Of a stretch of 64,000 bases of DNA, positions 1-7,998 are shown one piece after another; within the stretch, counting starts at the first letter, position 1; every line of letters starts with the position of its first letter. The DNA lies in contig NZ_CP081006.1 in NCBI RefSeq assembly GCF_022317005.1, forward strand, positions 3,906,001 to 3,970,000. Reading direction: 5' to 3'. The notes under the pieces were generated by a model that worked only from the letters and a program-made list of their open reading frames with translations, had not been told where the DNA came from and ran no database searches. Made by a program: the position numbers and the translations under genes. This DNA is from Mycobacterium sp. IDR2000157661 (GTDB lineage: Bacteria > Actinomycetota > Actinomycetes > Mycobacteriales > Mycobacteriaceae).

Positions 1-633
1 GATGGTCTGCTTGACCGCCATCAGGCTCGAAATCGGCCGTGCCGCAAGGATCTCGGCGTGGCGGCGTGCCTCGGGCAACAGCTCGTCGGGCTCGCAGACC
101 TTGAACACCAGGCCCATCCGCAGTGCCTCGGCGGCGTCGACCCATTCCGACGACATCAACAGCCACGCCGCGTTCTGCCTGCCCATAAGTCGCGGTAGCA
201 GGTACGACGAGGCGGCCTCCGGCGCGACGCCGAGGCTGGTGAACGGCGTCTTCAACCGTGCGGTGGTCGACATGAACACCAGGTCGGCGTAGCCGAGCAT
301 GGTTGCGCCGATCCCCACGCCGACACCGTTGACCGCACAGATCAGCGGCTTGGGGAAGTCGGCGAGCGCGTCGATCATCGTGGTGAAGTGGCTGCCCTGC
401 TCGTTGAACTCCGGCTCGGAGATCCGGCGCTGCATCTCGTTGAGGTCGTTGCCCGCGCTGAACGCCCGGCCCGCGCCGGTGATCACCACCACGGCAACGC
501 CAGGATCGGCGCCCGCATCATTGAGAGCGGTTGCGGTGGCGAGGTACAGCTGTTCGTCGAAGGCGTTGAGGACGTCGGGCCGGTTGAGCGTGAGCGTTCG
601 GACGCGGTTGTCGTCGCTGATCTGCAGGATCAT
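1..633 (-). CDS. Enoyl-CoA hydratase/isomerase family protein, C-terminus cut by window edge
   Basis: The 211 codons present start at ATG 633 and run off the window. The product belongs to the crotonase family, which hydrates or isomerises 2-enoyl-CoA thioesters in the cytoplasm. Visible family marks are the N-terminal LNRPDVLNAFD segment, the oxyanion-hole loop AFSAGNDLNEM near residue 65 and the second loop GVGVGIGATM near residue 105. The usual length is about 250-260 residues, so roughly 45 residues are missing. It follows the PPOX gene on the same strand with a 42-bp gap and may be the last gene of the thiocyanate hydrolase operon. The exact substrate cannot be told from the sequence. 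Confidence 0.88.
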   Translation of the reverse strand, partial: MILQISDDNRVRTLTLNRPDVLNAFDEQLYLATATALNDAGADPGVAVVVITGAGRAFSAGNDLNEMQRRISEPEFNEQGSHFTTMIDALADFPKPLICAVNGVGVGIGATMLGYADLVFMSTTARLKTPFTSLGVAPEAASSYLLPRLMGRQNAAWLLMSSEWVDAAEALRMGLVFKVCEPDELLPEARRHAEILAARPISSLMAVKQTI

Positions 634-675
634 CCTGTGCTCCTCGCGTGCGCGGCCACGGCAGCAGCGTAGGCG

Positions 676-1119
676 CTAGCTGTTGCTGTACACCCGGGTG
701 GGTGCGATGAGCACGACGGTGCGCCGCTGTTCGGCCATCACGCGGTCATACTCGGCCCAGTCGTCGTGTGTGCCGCCCGCAGCGGTGAAGACCTCGCGCA
801 GCAACAGCCGCAGCCGGTCCGGGTCGGTCGGCCAGGGCGCGGGATCGTCGGGGCCGACGAGTTCGGCGGTTCCCTCGATGGTCGCCCACTGCCAACCGGA
901 GCGGAATGTGGTCGTCACCTGAGGGCGGGCCCGCAGATTGGCGAGCTTGACCCTGCCGTAAGTCACGAAGGCCAGGACCGGTTCGCCGGTGACCGGGTGA
1001 GCCAGCTTGCCCACGTTCGCCAACGAGGCCTGGATGGTGCCGTCGGCACGCAGCGTCGACACCACCGCAAGCCCGTTGTCGGCGGCGCTGAGCGCGACCG
1101 CCTCGTCGAGTGTGGTCAA
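676..1119 (-). CDS. PPOX-fold (pyridoxamine oxidase-like) F420/flavin-dependent protein
   Basis: A 147-residue split-barrel protein of the pyridoxamine 5'-phosphate oxidase superfamily, of the short actinobacterial group that binds F420 or flavin. It begins with a TLDEAVALSAADNGLAVVST segment and has the family's central strand pattern VKLANLRARPQVTTTFRSG, followed by WATIEGTAELVGPDD. Members reduce or oxidise small substrates or simply bind cofactor; no substrate can be assigned. Its ATG lies inside the stop codon of the upstream EthD-like gene (4-nt ATGA overlap), so the two are translationally coupled. Confidence 0.8.
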   Translation of the reverse strand: MTTLDEAVALSAADNGLAVVSTLRADGTIQASLANVGKLAHPVTGEPVLAFVTYGRVKLANLRARPQVTTTFRSGWQWATIEGTAELVGPDDPAPWPTDPDRLRLLLREVFTAAGGTHDDWAEYDRVMAEQRRTVVLIAPTRVYSNS

Positions 1120-1856
1120 CGGTCCTCCCCCACCTTGGAACCGTTCGCGGCGAACGGGTTTCGGTACACGTAGCGGCTAGTCGGCACGGTGTCGACGTCG
1201 CGGTCGGCGCCGAACGCGGACGTGCTGGCCAGCATGCGCCGCATCCGGTCGCGCAGATCCTCGTCGTCGGTAGCGCCGAAGAAGGCGTGCAGATCGGAGA
1301 CCGCGGCCTGCGGAAAGAGCTCCTCGACGATCGCGTCGACGACCGGCGCGTCCGGGGTCAGCGTGCGGACCACGGCGTTCTGGGTGTAGCCGAACGTCGA
1401 CTGGGTCTCGATCGCCACCGGCGTGTGGCCGAGATGCCATCGCGCGAACCAGTTCTGGCGGTCCATGTCCGGCGGTCTGCGCAGCAGCGCGACATTGGCC
1501 AGCCCCGCGGAGCGTTCGCCGGGTCCGGTCGGCGGTGGCGGGAGCGGCACCGACTCGGTGACCAGGTAGGCGGCGACGTCGTCGGCCTCGCGCCGCAGCC
1601 GGGACAGCACCGCACGCACCTGCTCTCCGTAGTACTGCTGGGTCCACAGGCTGACGAAGGCGACCACCGGCGGGTCCAGCGTCGTCAGCGTCATCAGCGA
1701 GTCGCGCACCACGGCGTCGCGGACGTTGACCGCCAGGCCCGGCACGCCCGTGGCGAGCAGGTCGGCGACCACCGGCCCGCGCATCCTCTCGCACCATGCC
1801 TCATCGTGGGCGTCATCGAGGTGGGTCCGCCGCAGCGCGACGATCACTTTCTCCAT
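1116..1856 (-). CDS. EthD-like dimeric alpha-beta barrel protein
   Basis: A 246-residue cytoplasmic protein of the dimeric alpha/beta-barrel (EthD-like) type. The segment MDRQNWFARWHLGHTPVAIE near residues 131-150 matches the EthD pattern in which a D/R-x-F-x-x-W/H-x-x-H/HTP stretch lines the barrel. The N-terminal half, beginning VIVALRRTHLDDAHDEAWCER, looks like a second diverged copy of the fold. It starts 17 bp after the P15K-like gene and overlaps the PPOX gene by 4 nt, so it belongs to the thiocyanate hydrolase operon. No enzymatic role is established for such proteins in this setting; a stress or substrate-handling role is only a guess. Confidence 0.65.
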   Translation of the reverse strand: MEKVIVALRRTHLDDAHDEAWCERMRGPVVADLLATGVPGLAVNVRDAVVRDSLMTLTTLDPPVVAFVSLWTQQYYGEQVRAVLSRLRREADDVAAYLVTESVPLPPPPTGPGERSAGLANVALLRRPPDMDRQNWFARWHLGHTPVAIETQSTFGYTQNAVVRTLTPDAPVVDAIVEELFPQAAVSDLHAFFGATDDEDLRDRMRRMLASTSAFGADRDVDTVPTSRYVYRNPFAANGSKVGEDR

Positions 1857-1873
1857 GCCGCGAACTTATCGAC

Positions 1874-2224
1874 TCAGGCCTGCAACCTTTCGCGGACAGT
1901 CGCGAGGCGTCGCGCGAGTTCGGCGGCATCGATGACACCGCGGGCCATCAGCGAATGCGCCAGCGACATCAGCTGGTTCTCCGGGTAAGGCAGGTTCGCG
2001 TAGACCGTGGCCGACAGGGCGTCCTCTTCGTCGCGCCGCTGTTTGAAGTCCGGCACGTTCTCGACGCACTGGGTGCGGTCCAGCGCGTCGCACATGCCGT
2101 CGAGGCTGGTCTTCCACGGCGGCACCGGGTTCTCGACGCCGTACTTGGCGGCCATCCGCGACCACACCTGGTTGCGCTCGACGATCTCGGCGAGCGGGTC
2201 GGGGACCTCGGCGCGGCCGCTCAT
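1874..2224 (-). CDS. Thiocyanate hydrolase/nitrile hydratase activator-like protein (P15K type)
   Basis: A 116-residue helical protein. It resembles the N-terminal helical part of nitrile hydratase-family beta subunits, as do the small activators of these enzymes (P15K of Thiobacillus thioparus thiocyanate hydrolase and nitrile hydratase activators), which help load cobalt and oxidise the active-site cysteines. Marks are the VPPWKTSLDGMCDAL segment near residue 34 and YANLPYPENQLMSLAHSLMARG with the closing ELARRLATVRERL helix. Its ATG overlaps the scnC stop by 4 nt. The beta-like subunit is encoded separately, so this gene is best read as the maturation factor. The assignment rests on context and fold resemblance recalled from memory. 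Confidence 0.7.
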   Translation of the reverse strand: MSGRAEVPDPLAEIVERNQVWSRMAAKYGVENPVPPWKTSLDGMCDALDRTQCVENVPDFKQRRDEEDALSATVYANLPYPENQLMSLAHSLMARGVIDAAELARRLATVRERLQA

Positions 2225-2934
2225 GTCTGCGGCGCGGGATGAACGGCCGGGCGGGTGTCGGTGATGACGTTGGTGGTGACGCCCGCCTTCGGCAACGCGA
2301 CCCCGATCAGGCAGTCGCGCGTGACGATCTCGGCGAGCTGGTCCTCCGTCCAGTCCTCGGTCTCCTCGGGTTGCATGGGCATCACCATGAAGCGGTGCTT
2401 CTGGTTGGAGTCCTGCACGCGCACGCTGATCTCGTCGGGCAGGTACAGGCCGAACTCGGCCAGCACCTGGCGCGGCCAGCGCACCATGCGCCTGCGGTAG
2501 TTCGGGGTGCGGTACCACTCCGGTGAGTTGCCCAGGATCGGTCGGGGGTAGCACGAGCAGAGGGCGCAAACGATCACGTTGTGCAGGGTCGGGGTGTCCG
2601 CGAGGATTTCGAACGCGGTGAAGTCGCTCGGCGTGCCGAATCCGGTCGGCTCCATCCAGTCGACGCCGACCTCCTTGCTGGCCGTCATCGGTTCGGCCAG
2701 CGCGAGTTCCTTGAACTGGGGGTCGAGCCAGGCCTTGGCGACCAGGCGGGCCGCAGGCGTCGGGCCGATCTGTTCGGCGAACTCGGTGAAGCGCCGATGT
2801 TCCTCGGCGGTGAAGATGCCCTTCTCGATGCACAATTCGCGCAGCGCGATCTCGAGCACCTCGAAGTCGGTGATCTCGTCGACCATCGGCGCGACAGTGC
2901 GCTGGTGGTCGTGATCGTGTGCGTGGTCGGTCAT
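2221..2934 (-). CDS. scnC: Thiocyanate hydrolase gamma subunit (metal-binding, nitrile hydratase alpha family)
   Basis: A 237-residue catalytic subunit of the nitrile hydratase alpha family. It carries a His/Asp-rich N-terminus (HAHDHDH, residues 4-10) and the metal claw VCALCSC at residues 122-128, where Cys123, Cys126 and Cys128 with the backbone of Ser127 and Cys128 bind low-spin Co(III). The following YPRPILGNSPEWY, RWPRQVLAEFG and VTRDCLIGVALPK segments fit ScnC of Thiobacillus thioparus better than true nitrile hydratases. With the fused beta-alpha subunit it should convert thiocyanate to carbonyl sulfide and ammonia. Most cobalt enzymes have Thr at the third motif position; here it is Ala125. 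The start ATG overlaps the scnBA stop by 4 nt. Confidence 0.88.
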   Translation of the reverse strand: MTDHAHDHDHQRTVAPMVDEITDFEVLEIALRELCIEKGIFTAEEHRRFTEFAEQIGPTPAARLVAKAWLDPQFKELALAEPMTASKEVGVDWMEPTGFGTPSDFTAFEILADTPTLHNVIVCALCSCYPRPILGNSPEWYRTPNYRRRMVRWPRQVLAEFGLYLPDEISVRVQDSNQKHRFMVMPMQPEETEDWTEDQLAEIVTRDCLIGVALPKAGVTTNVITDTRPAVHPAPQT

Positions 2935-3767
2935 GACGCCGCCTCCAGCCAGTGTTCGGGAATTTCGGTTTGGATGATGTCGTCGGCGGTGCCGGTGTAG
3001 CCGTCCCACAACTCGGACATGGTGAACCGCACGACGTAGAACCACTCCGGCTTGGCGGGGCGGTCCCACGTCTCGTCCTCGGCGGCCGGACTCTCGTAGG
3101 CGACGGTGGCGATCTCGCCCGTCGCGCCGCGCACGTACTCCGGCGTGCGCGTGTAGAAGATCACCGGAAGTTCGCGCACCACCACCGCGTCGCCCACCTT
3201 GAACTTCGGCTCTCCGGCCTGTCCGGCGTACACCTGCGGGTCACCCTTGCCCACCGCATGCTTGTGGTGGCTGTTGCGCTTCACATCGGACCCGTCACCC
3301 TCGCACTTCGGCTTGGCCTCCAGGGTCTTGCCGGTCAACCCGCCCGCGTACCGCTCCTTGACCTCGGCCATCCGCTCGCTCAGCTCGGTGAGCCCGATGT
3401 GGTGCTTCTCGACGAGCACGCGCGCGACCGCGAGCAGCCAGCGGCCGTAATACGGCAGCCCGAGGTACTCGGCCCTGCCCACGTCGACGTTGCCGATGCG
3501 GCGACGCTCCTCGGAGAGCCAGATGCCGCGCCATGCCAGCACCTCACAGATGACGTAGGTCATGTGCTCCCAGAGTTCGTACTGCTTGTTCTCATACTTC
3601 ATCGGCGCATCGGGCTCGCCGCCGACGTCGTGCACCGGCTTGAGATATGCGGTGATGCGCCGGTGGTCGAGAAGATCTGGCGTCGGGGCGTCCGGCAGCT
3701 CCGGGTAGGCCGACTTAAGCCGGGCCACCAACTCGAGCTGCGCTGCCCGCTCTGCCGCCGTGCTCAT
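2931..3767 (-). CDS. scnBA: Thiocyanate hydrolase beta-alpha fusion subunit
   Basis: A 278-residue protein that joins two chains encoded separately in Thiobacillus thioparus. Residues about 1-145 match ScnB (KPVHDVGGEPDAPM, ECLAWRG-like CEVLAWRGIW, VGRAEYLGLPYYGRWLL). Residues about 166-278 match ScnA with its SH3-like barrel (HHKHAVGKGDPQVYAG, FYTRTPEYVRGATG, YESPAAEDE, TEIPEHWLEA). A Lys/Glu-rich linker lies between. The combined length is close to the sum of the two separate subunits. The start is ATG 3767 with the ribosome site GAAGGGAG just upstream. It is the first gene of the operon; the 383-bp divergent gap upstream should hold the promoter. Confidence 0.87.
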   Translation of the reverse strand: MSTAAERAAQLELVARLKSAYPELPDAPTPDLLDHRRITAYLKPVHDVGGEPDAPMKYENKQYELWEHMTYVICEVLAWRGIWLSEERRRIGNVDVGRAEYLGLPYYGRWLLAVARVLVEKHHIGLTELSERMAEVKERYAGGLTGKTLEAKPKCEGDGSDVKRNSHHKHAVGKGDPQVYAGQAGEPKFKVGDAVVVRELPVIFYTRTPEYVRGATGEIATVAYESPAAEDETWDRPAKPEWFYVVRFTMSELWDGYTGTADDIIQTEIPEHWLEAAS

Positions 3768-4150
3768 GGGGACTCCCTTCGGTCGTCGAGTCCGACAGTG
3801 ACGTCGGCCATCGGCACCTCCGTACACAGCAACCGAACCGGTCAGGCGACTGTATCGCCGGAGTAGCAGGCGTGCAGGTGAAATCGCCGAGCAGTCTTCT
3901 CAAGATTCAGACCGCGCCGCAACGCGCACCCGTGTCAACCGCTGTGCCGCAGTGAAATTGACGCTCACGCCGGTAGCCGCGCCGATCGTCGAATCGCGGC
4001 GCACGCCACGCTGCGCAGTCGCGCGTGGACAAATGCGTCGCGCGATCCGCGGAGTGGTCGAGCGTCATGCTGGTGGGCTTGCCCTGCCATCGAGCGCCAT
4101 ACCCCGGGGAGTCGCACCGGTTCGCTGCGGTCAGGCGTCAGAATGGAGCG
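3768..4150. other. Divergent intergenic region between scnBA and FUSC gene
   Basis: This 383-bp gap separates the minus-strand thiocyanate hydrolase operon from the plus-strand FUSC gene and should contain promoters for both. I see the scnBA ribosome site (3768-3780) and a GGAG at 4145-4148 before the GTG at 4151. No clear palindrome, riboswitch or sigma-A promoter pair was recognised. Confidence 0.5.
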
Positions 4151-6139
4151 GTGAGCACCGGCACTCGGATTCTGGATGCCCTCCGGCCCACGATGCCCGA
4201 CACCGGCGCCGTGGCCCGGAGCCTGCTCGCGGCGCTGGCCATGGCGGGGATCGCGTTGGTCTGGGATTCGGGTGTCACCGCGGTGTGGGTGCTGGGCGCA
4301 GCAACCATCGCGGGCGCCGTGGCCCTGCAGGACAGCCCGGGCGGCCGGATCATGCTTGTGATCGTGGTGTCACTGCAGATGTCGGCCGCGGTGTTCGTCG
4401 GCGCCTTGACGGCCTCCCACGACGTGGTCTTCGTCATCGTGGTGGCCATCTGGTGCTTCGCCGCGGGCCTGCAGTGGGCGGTGGGCAGCAACGCCGGTCT
4501 CGTCGGGGCCGCAGCCAGCGCACTGCTCGTGCTCGCCCCACCGGTGGCGCCGACGCTCGAGTCGGTGGTGGTGCCGACCGTCCTGACCCTGATCGCGGGC
4601 GGGTTGCAGGCGGCGCTGATCGTGGTACGACCACCGCGTCGCTGGCGCACCCAGCGCGACGCCTTGACCCAGGCCTACCGCACGCTCGCCGAGACCGCCC
4701 GGCGGATCAGCGACGACCGTGGCGCACCGGTGGCGGTGACGCTTACGCCGGAGTTGCGCGACGTCTTCGTCGACACCCAGGCGAGTCGGCGGCCCGAGGC
4801 CTACCAGGGCGGGCACCGGTTACCCGAACGCATCATGGTGACGTTGCGTGCCATGGCGCGTGCGTCCGATGGTGACAGCGATGGCGTGCCCAGGACGCTG
4901 TCGGCGGCGGCGGAGGTGCTCGACGCCATCGCCGACCACAGCCACACCGCGCGGCGCGAGGCCGAGCACAGCCTGGTCCGGCTGGAGGCGGCCGTCGCGA
5001 TGCTGACCGGACCGCAACAGGTTGCCGCCGAACGGCTTACGCACCAGTTATGCGAAGCCGCCGAGCTACGCTTCCCCGATCTGTACCGGCCGGACCTGGT
5101 GAGTCCCCTGCGCGGAGCCGCGACGACCGCCAAGGCGCACCTGACGTTGACATCGCCGATCCTGCGTCACGCGGTACGGCTGTCGGCTGCGGTTGCGGCG
5201 GGTGTCGCCGCCGACCGCTTCGCACCGGTCAACCACGGCCACTGGATCGCGCTGACGGTGCTGATGGTGCTGCGCCCGGAGACCGCGCACACCTACACCC
5301 GCTGCGTGGGTCGGTTGGCGGGCATCGCCGGTGGGGTCGCGCTGGCCTCGTTGATCGCGGTACTGCTGCATCCGGCGGGTCTCGTCGCCGCCGTCCTGGC
5401 CGCCCTGATCCTGTTCGCGGCCCACGCGGTCAGCGAGATCGGCTACATTGCCGTGGCCGCGGCCGTGGCCGCGGCCACCGTGTTCCTTCTCGACGTCACC
5501 ACCGCCACCTCGGGTGCGACGTTGGAGGACCGTTTGTTCTCCGTCGTCATCGGCGGCGGTTTTGCGGTGGTCGCGCATGTCGTGCTGCCCGACCACGCCC
5601 TGACCCGGCTGCACCAGCGGGCCGGCGAGCTGCTGAAGACCGAGATCGACTACGCCGCAGCCGTGGTCAAGGCCTACGTGCATGAGCTCGATCGTCCGGC
5701 CGACGCGCTGGCCGCGGCGTGGCAACGCGCGTACCGAGCGCGTTCGGGGTTCGAGGCCGCCTCGGGTGCCACGCGCATGGAGTCACCGGAACTGCGGCGG
5801 TGGCTGCGGTCGTACCGAACGGCGCTGAACGCCGTCACCAGTGCGTGCACCACGCTGGAGTCGAGCCTGCCGAACCATCCGCCTGCCAGTTTGACACCGG
5901 AGTTCGTTGCCGCCGTTGACGATTACGTGGACGCGTTGCGTGGCGCACCACCGACGCCCGCGACGCCGTGGACCGTCGACATGGCCGCGTTGACGGCTGC
6001 CACGCAGCAGGTGCGTGAGCGGGCGACCGGTCTGCCCGCACGCAACGTTGCCGCTCGGGTGCTGGTGTCAGAAATCGGGGCGATCACGCGCAGCCTGTCC
6101 GGGATCGGCGCTACCCACGAGCCCACTTCGGCGCAATGA
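4151..6139 (+). CDS. FUSC family membrane protein (aromatic acid/fusaric acid exporter type)
   Basis: A 662-residue inner-membrane protein with the FUSC plan: two clusters of membrane helices (about residues 20-155 and 385-510), each followed by a long soluble helical region. The second cluster begins LSAAVAAGVAADRF and contains HGHWIALTVLMVLRPETAHTY, the FUSC-like signature (compare YWIPLTVLIVL...). Relatives export aromatic acids or fusaric acid; the substrate here is unknown. GTG 4151 is preferred because GGAG lies 3-6 nt upstream and hydrophobic sequence follows; an in-frame start at 4025 would add a non-conserved Arg-rich tail. Its last 29 bp overlap the convergent thioesterase gene. Confidence 0.8.
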   Translation: MSTGTRILDALRPTMPDTGAVARSLLAALAMAGIALVWDSGVTAVWVLGAATIAGAVALQDSPGGRIMLVIVVSLQMSAAVFVGALTASHDVVFVIVVAIWCFAAGLQWAVGSNAGLVGAAASALLVLAPPVAPTLESVVVPTVLTLIAGGLQAALIVVRPPRRWRTQRDALTQAYRTLAETARRISDDRGAPVAVTLTPELRDVFVDTQASRRPEAYQGGHRLPERIMVTLRAMARASDGDSDGVPRTLSAAAEVLDAIADHSHTARREAEHSLVRLEAAVAMLTGPQQVAAERLTHQLCEAAELRFPDLYRPDLVSPLRGAATTAKAHLTLTSPILRHAVRLSAAVAAGVAADRFAPVNHGHWIALTVLMVLRPETAHTYTRCVGRLAGIAGGVALASLIAVLLHPAGLVAAVLAALILFAAHAVSEIGYIAVAAAVAAATVFLLDVTTATSGATLEDRLFSVVIGGGFAVVAHVVLPDHALTRLHQRAGELLKTEIDYAAAVVKAYVHELDRPADALAAAWQRAYRARSGFEAASGATRMESPELRRWLRSYRTALNAVTSACTTLESSLPNHPPASLTPEFVAAVDDYVDALRGAPPTPATPWTVDMAALTAATQQVRERATGLPARNVAARVLVSEIGAITRSLSGIGATHEPTSAQ

Positions 6140-6737
6140 AGACGCCCTCGGCCTCGACCGTCACGCCGTCCTCATCGGCGAGGTGGCCCGCGGCGTAGGT
6201 TTTCACTCCCTCGTTCCGGGTGATCCGGGCCTCGGCGTGCAGCGACCCAAGGCGCGTGGTCCGCAGATAGCGCAGCGTGATGGTGCCCGTGAAGCGAGGC
6301 GTGGCGGCGTTGGCCGCCACCTCGCCCAGCACATGGTCGAGCACGAGGGCCGCGATGCCGCCGTGCACGTGACCGGGCGGACCCTCGTACGCCGCGCCGA
6401 GGTGGAAGTCGGTCACGACGCGACCGTCCGCGTCGTGCCGGATGGTCAGCGGCGGGGCGATCGGGTTGCGGATACCGATCACCGGGTTGCCCCACGCCAG
6501 CCGGTCTCCCCCGGACGTCAGGCGGACGCCGAACGGACCGTCGAGTTGCCGGGCGCGCAGCTGTTCGGTCGCCGTGTCGATCCGGGCCTTGACCGCGGCC
6601 ACGGTGTCGGCGTCGACCTCCGTGCGGATGGTTGCGTCGATGAGCTCGCGGACCGACTCCGCGAGTGGCCCGTAGAGCGCGCGCATCCGCTCGACCTCGG
6701 CTGCGGACACGTCGCCGATGTCGGTGAATTCCACCAC
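6111..6737 (-). CDS. PaaI/4HBT-type hotdog-fold acyl-CoA thioesterase
   Basis: About 208 residues from GTG 6737 (GTG 6734 is equally possible; no strong ribosome site). The C-terminal half is a hotdog fold of the 4HBT/PaaI family: AYEGPPGHVHGGIAALVLD near residue 125, where the H-G-G motif helps hold the thioester, then a strand GTITLRYLRTT and ARITRNEGVKTYAAG. The N-terminal 80 residues are helical, as in mycobacterial PaaI proteins annotated as thioesterases. It should hydrolyse an unidentified acyl-CoA in the cytoplasm. Its 3' end overlaps the tail of the FUSC gene. Confidence 0.75.
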   Translation of the reverse strand: MVEFTDIGDVSAAEVERMRALYGPLAESVRELIDATIRTEVDADTVAAVKARIDTATEQLRARQLDGPFGVRLTSGGDRLAWGNPVIGIRNPIAPPLTIRHDADGRVVTDFHLGAAYEGPPGHVHGGIAALVLDHVLGEVAANAATPRFTGTITLRYLRTTRLGSLHAEARITRNEGVKTYAAGHLADEDGVTVEAEGVFIAPKWARG

Positions 6738-6796
6738 CGGAGAACTAGAACACGTTCCAGGATGTCGTGTCGAATCACGGCCGGGCCGTTCCGTGA

Positions 6797-7453
6797 TCAA
6801 CCGGGCGGCGAGAGCACATCGCGACGTGCGGCCGACGCGAATCCCAGCCAGGTGTGGCGATTGCCCGCCCAGCACCAGCCGACCTTCGGCGCGTCGCGGT
6901 TGGCGGCGCCGTCACGGCCGGTGCCGTTGCTGATCCACAACGCGGGCGTTCTGGCGTCCAGCGAGCCGTCGTGCTTGGGCAGCCGCGATCCGATCGTCAT
7001 GAAGCACCGGTTGCGTTGCAGCACATCCGGCTGCTGCAGCACCCAGTGGAGACCCTCGCTCACGGTCAGCGCCGTGCGCCCGGCGCCGACGATCGCGGGC
7101 AGCGCTTCGTCGGGGCTCCAATTCGCCATCGCGTCACCGCGGTCGGGAGCACACACCGCGTACACCGGTGAATCCGGCAACGCCACTGACGGGATGGGCC
7201 CGAACTCGTCGAGATCGGCCATGTCGGCCACCACGAACCCCGGCTTGCCGTCGCGGCGGATCAGCGGGGCCAGCGCCGAGGGCGCCAGCAGCTCGGGGTG
7301 GACGGCCAGCAGGACGGGACCGGCGGGGTCGTGGCGGCACATGTCGCGCAGCTGTTGGACCGGAATGCCTGCGAGCTCGGCCACGCCGAGCGTGATCAGT
7401 GTTTCGGCCTGGAGGGCGAGGGCGGGCAGCGTGGTGGTCGCGGTGGTGGGCAC
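6797..7453 (-). CDS. DUF5701 family protein
   Basis: A 218-residue actinobacterial protein of unknown function. The layout matches DUF5701 as I know it: an N-terminal helix with ETLITLGVAELAGI, a central PLIRRDGKPGFVVADMADLDEF segment, ALTVSEGLHWVLQQPDVLQ, and a C-terminal SRLPKHDGSLDARTPALWIS followed by GWCWAGNRHTWLGFASA. It has no signal peptide or membrane segment. GTG 7453 is used because no ATG precedes the first conserved helix. It stands alone on the minus strand between the thioesterase and the divergent deaminase gene. Confidence 0.65.
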   Translation of the reverse strand: MPTTATTTLPALALQAETLITLGVAELAGIPVQQLRDMCRHDPAGPVLLAVHPELLAPSALAPLIRRDGKPGFVVADMADLDEFGPIPSVALPDSPVYAVCAPDRGDAMANWSPDEALPAIVGAGRTALTVSEGLHWVLQQPDVLQRNRCFMTIGSRLPKHDGSLDARTPALWISNGTGRDGAANRDAPKVGWCWAGNRHTWLGFASAARRDVLSPPG

Positions 7454-7521
7454 GCGGCCACAACGAAGCTCGGTGTGCGCGAGTTCCTGGCGGGCAGACC
7501 AGAGTACGTAGACTTCGGCCC

Positions 7522-7998
7522 GTGGCCCTCAGTGACGACGACCTCTCCCACCTCGGGCGCTGCGTCGAGCTGGCCCGCGAGGCCCTCGACGACGGCGACG
7601 AGCCGTTCGGCTCGGTGCTGGTCGACGAGGAAGGCCGGACCCTCTTCGAGGACCGCAACCGGGTCAAGGGCGGCGATCACACGCGTCATCCGGAACTGGC
7701 GATCGCCCGCTGGGCCGTCGACAACATGACGCCCGAACAGCGTGCCGCCGCGACCGTGTACACCTCCGGCGAACACTGCCCCATGTGCGCGGCCGGGCAC
7801 GCCTGGGTCGGGCTGGGTCGGATCGTCTACGCCGCGTCGTCGGCGCAGCTGACTCGGTGGCTGACCGAGTGGGGGGCGCCGCCGCCACCGGTGGTGCCGC
7901 TGCCGGTCAACACCGTGGCGCCGGGACTGCGTGTGGACGGGCCCGCGGCTCGGTTCGAGGACACGGTGAAGTCGTTGTACGAGGCGAAGTTCCGGTGA
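7522..7998 (+). CDS. Nucleoside deaminase (CMP/dCMP-type zinc fold)
   Basis: A 158-residue cytidine deaminase-like protein. The zinc site is seen as TRHPELAIAR (H-P-E; family H-A-E) with Glu as proton donor, and EHCPMCAAGHAWVG near residue 80, where the C-P-M-C pair completes zinc binding. It resembles guanine or tRNA-adenosine-type deaminases, but the PPPP segment near the C-terminus and unusual HPE make the substrate uncertain. GTG 7522 is chosen because the ALSDDDLSHLGRCVELARE helix begins there. The stop codon overlaps the GTG of the next gene (GTGA), which suggests co-translation. Confidence 0.75.
   Translation: MALSDDDLSHLGRCVELAREALDDGDEPFGSVLVDEEGRTLFEDRNRVKGGDHTRHPELAIARWAVDNMTPEQRAAATVYTSGEHCPMCAAGHAWVGLGRIVYAASSAQLTRWLTEWGAPPPPVVPLPVNTVAPGLRVDGPAARFEDTVKSLYEAKFR

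Noticed and set aside
2221..3767. First read as an ordinary nitrile hydratase alpha/beta pair
   Set aside because: The beta-like N-terminal part, the alpha-like SH3 part with the HHKHA-type junction, and the segments around the metal site match thiocyanate hydrolase subunits better.
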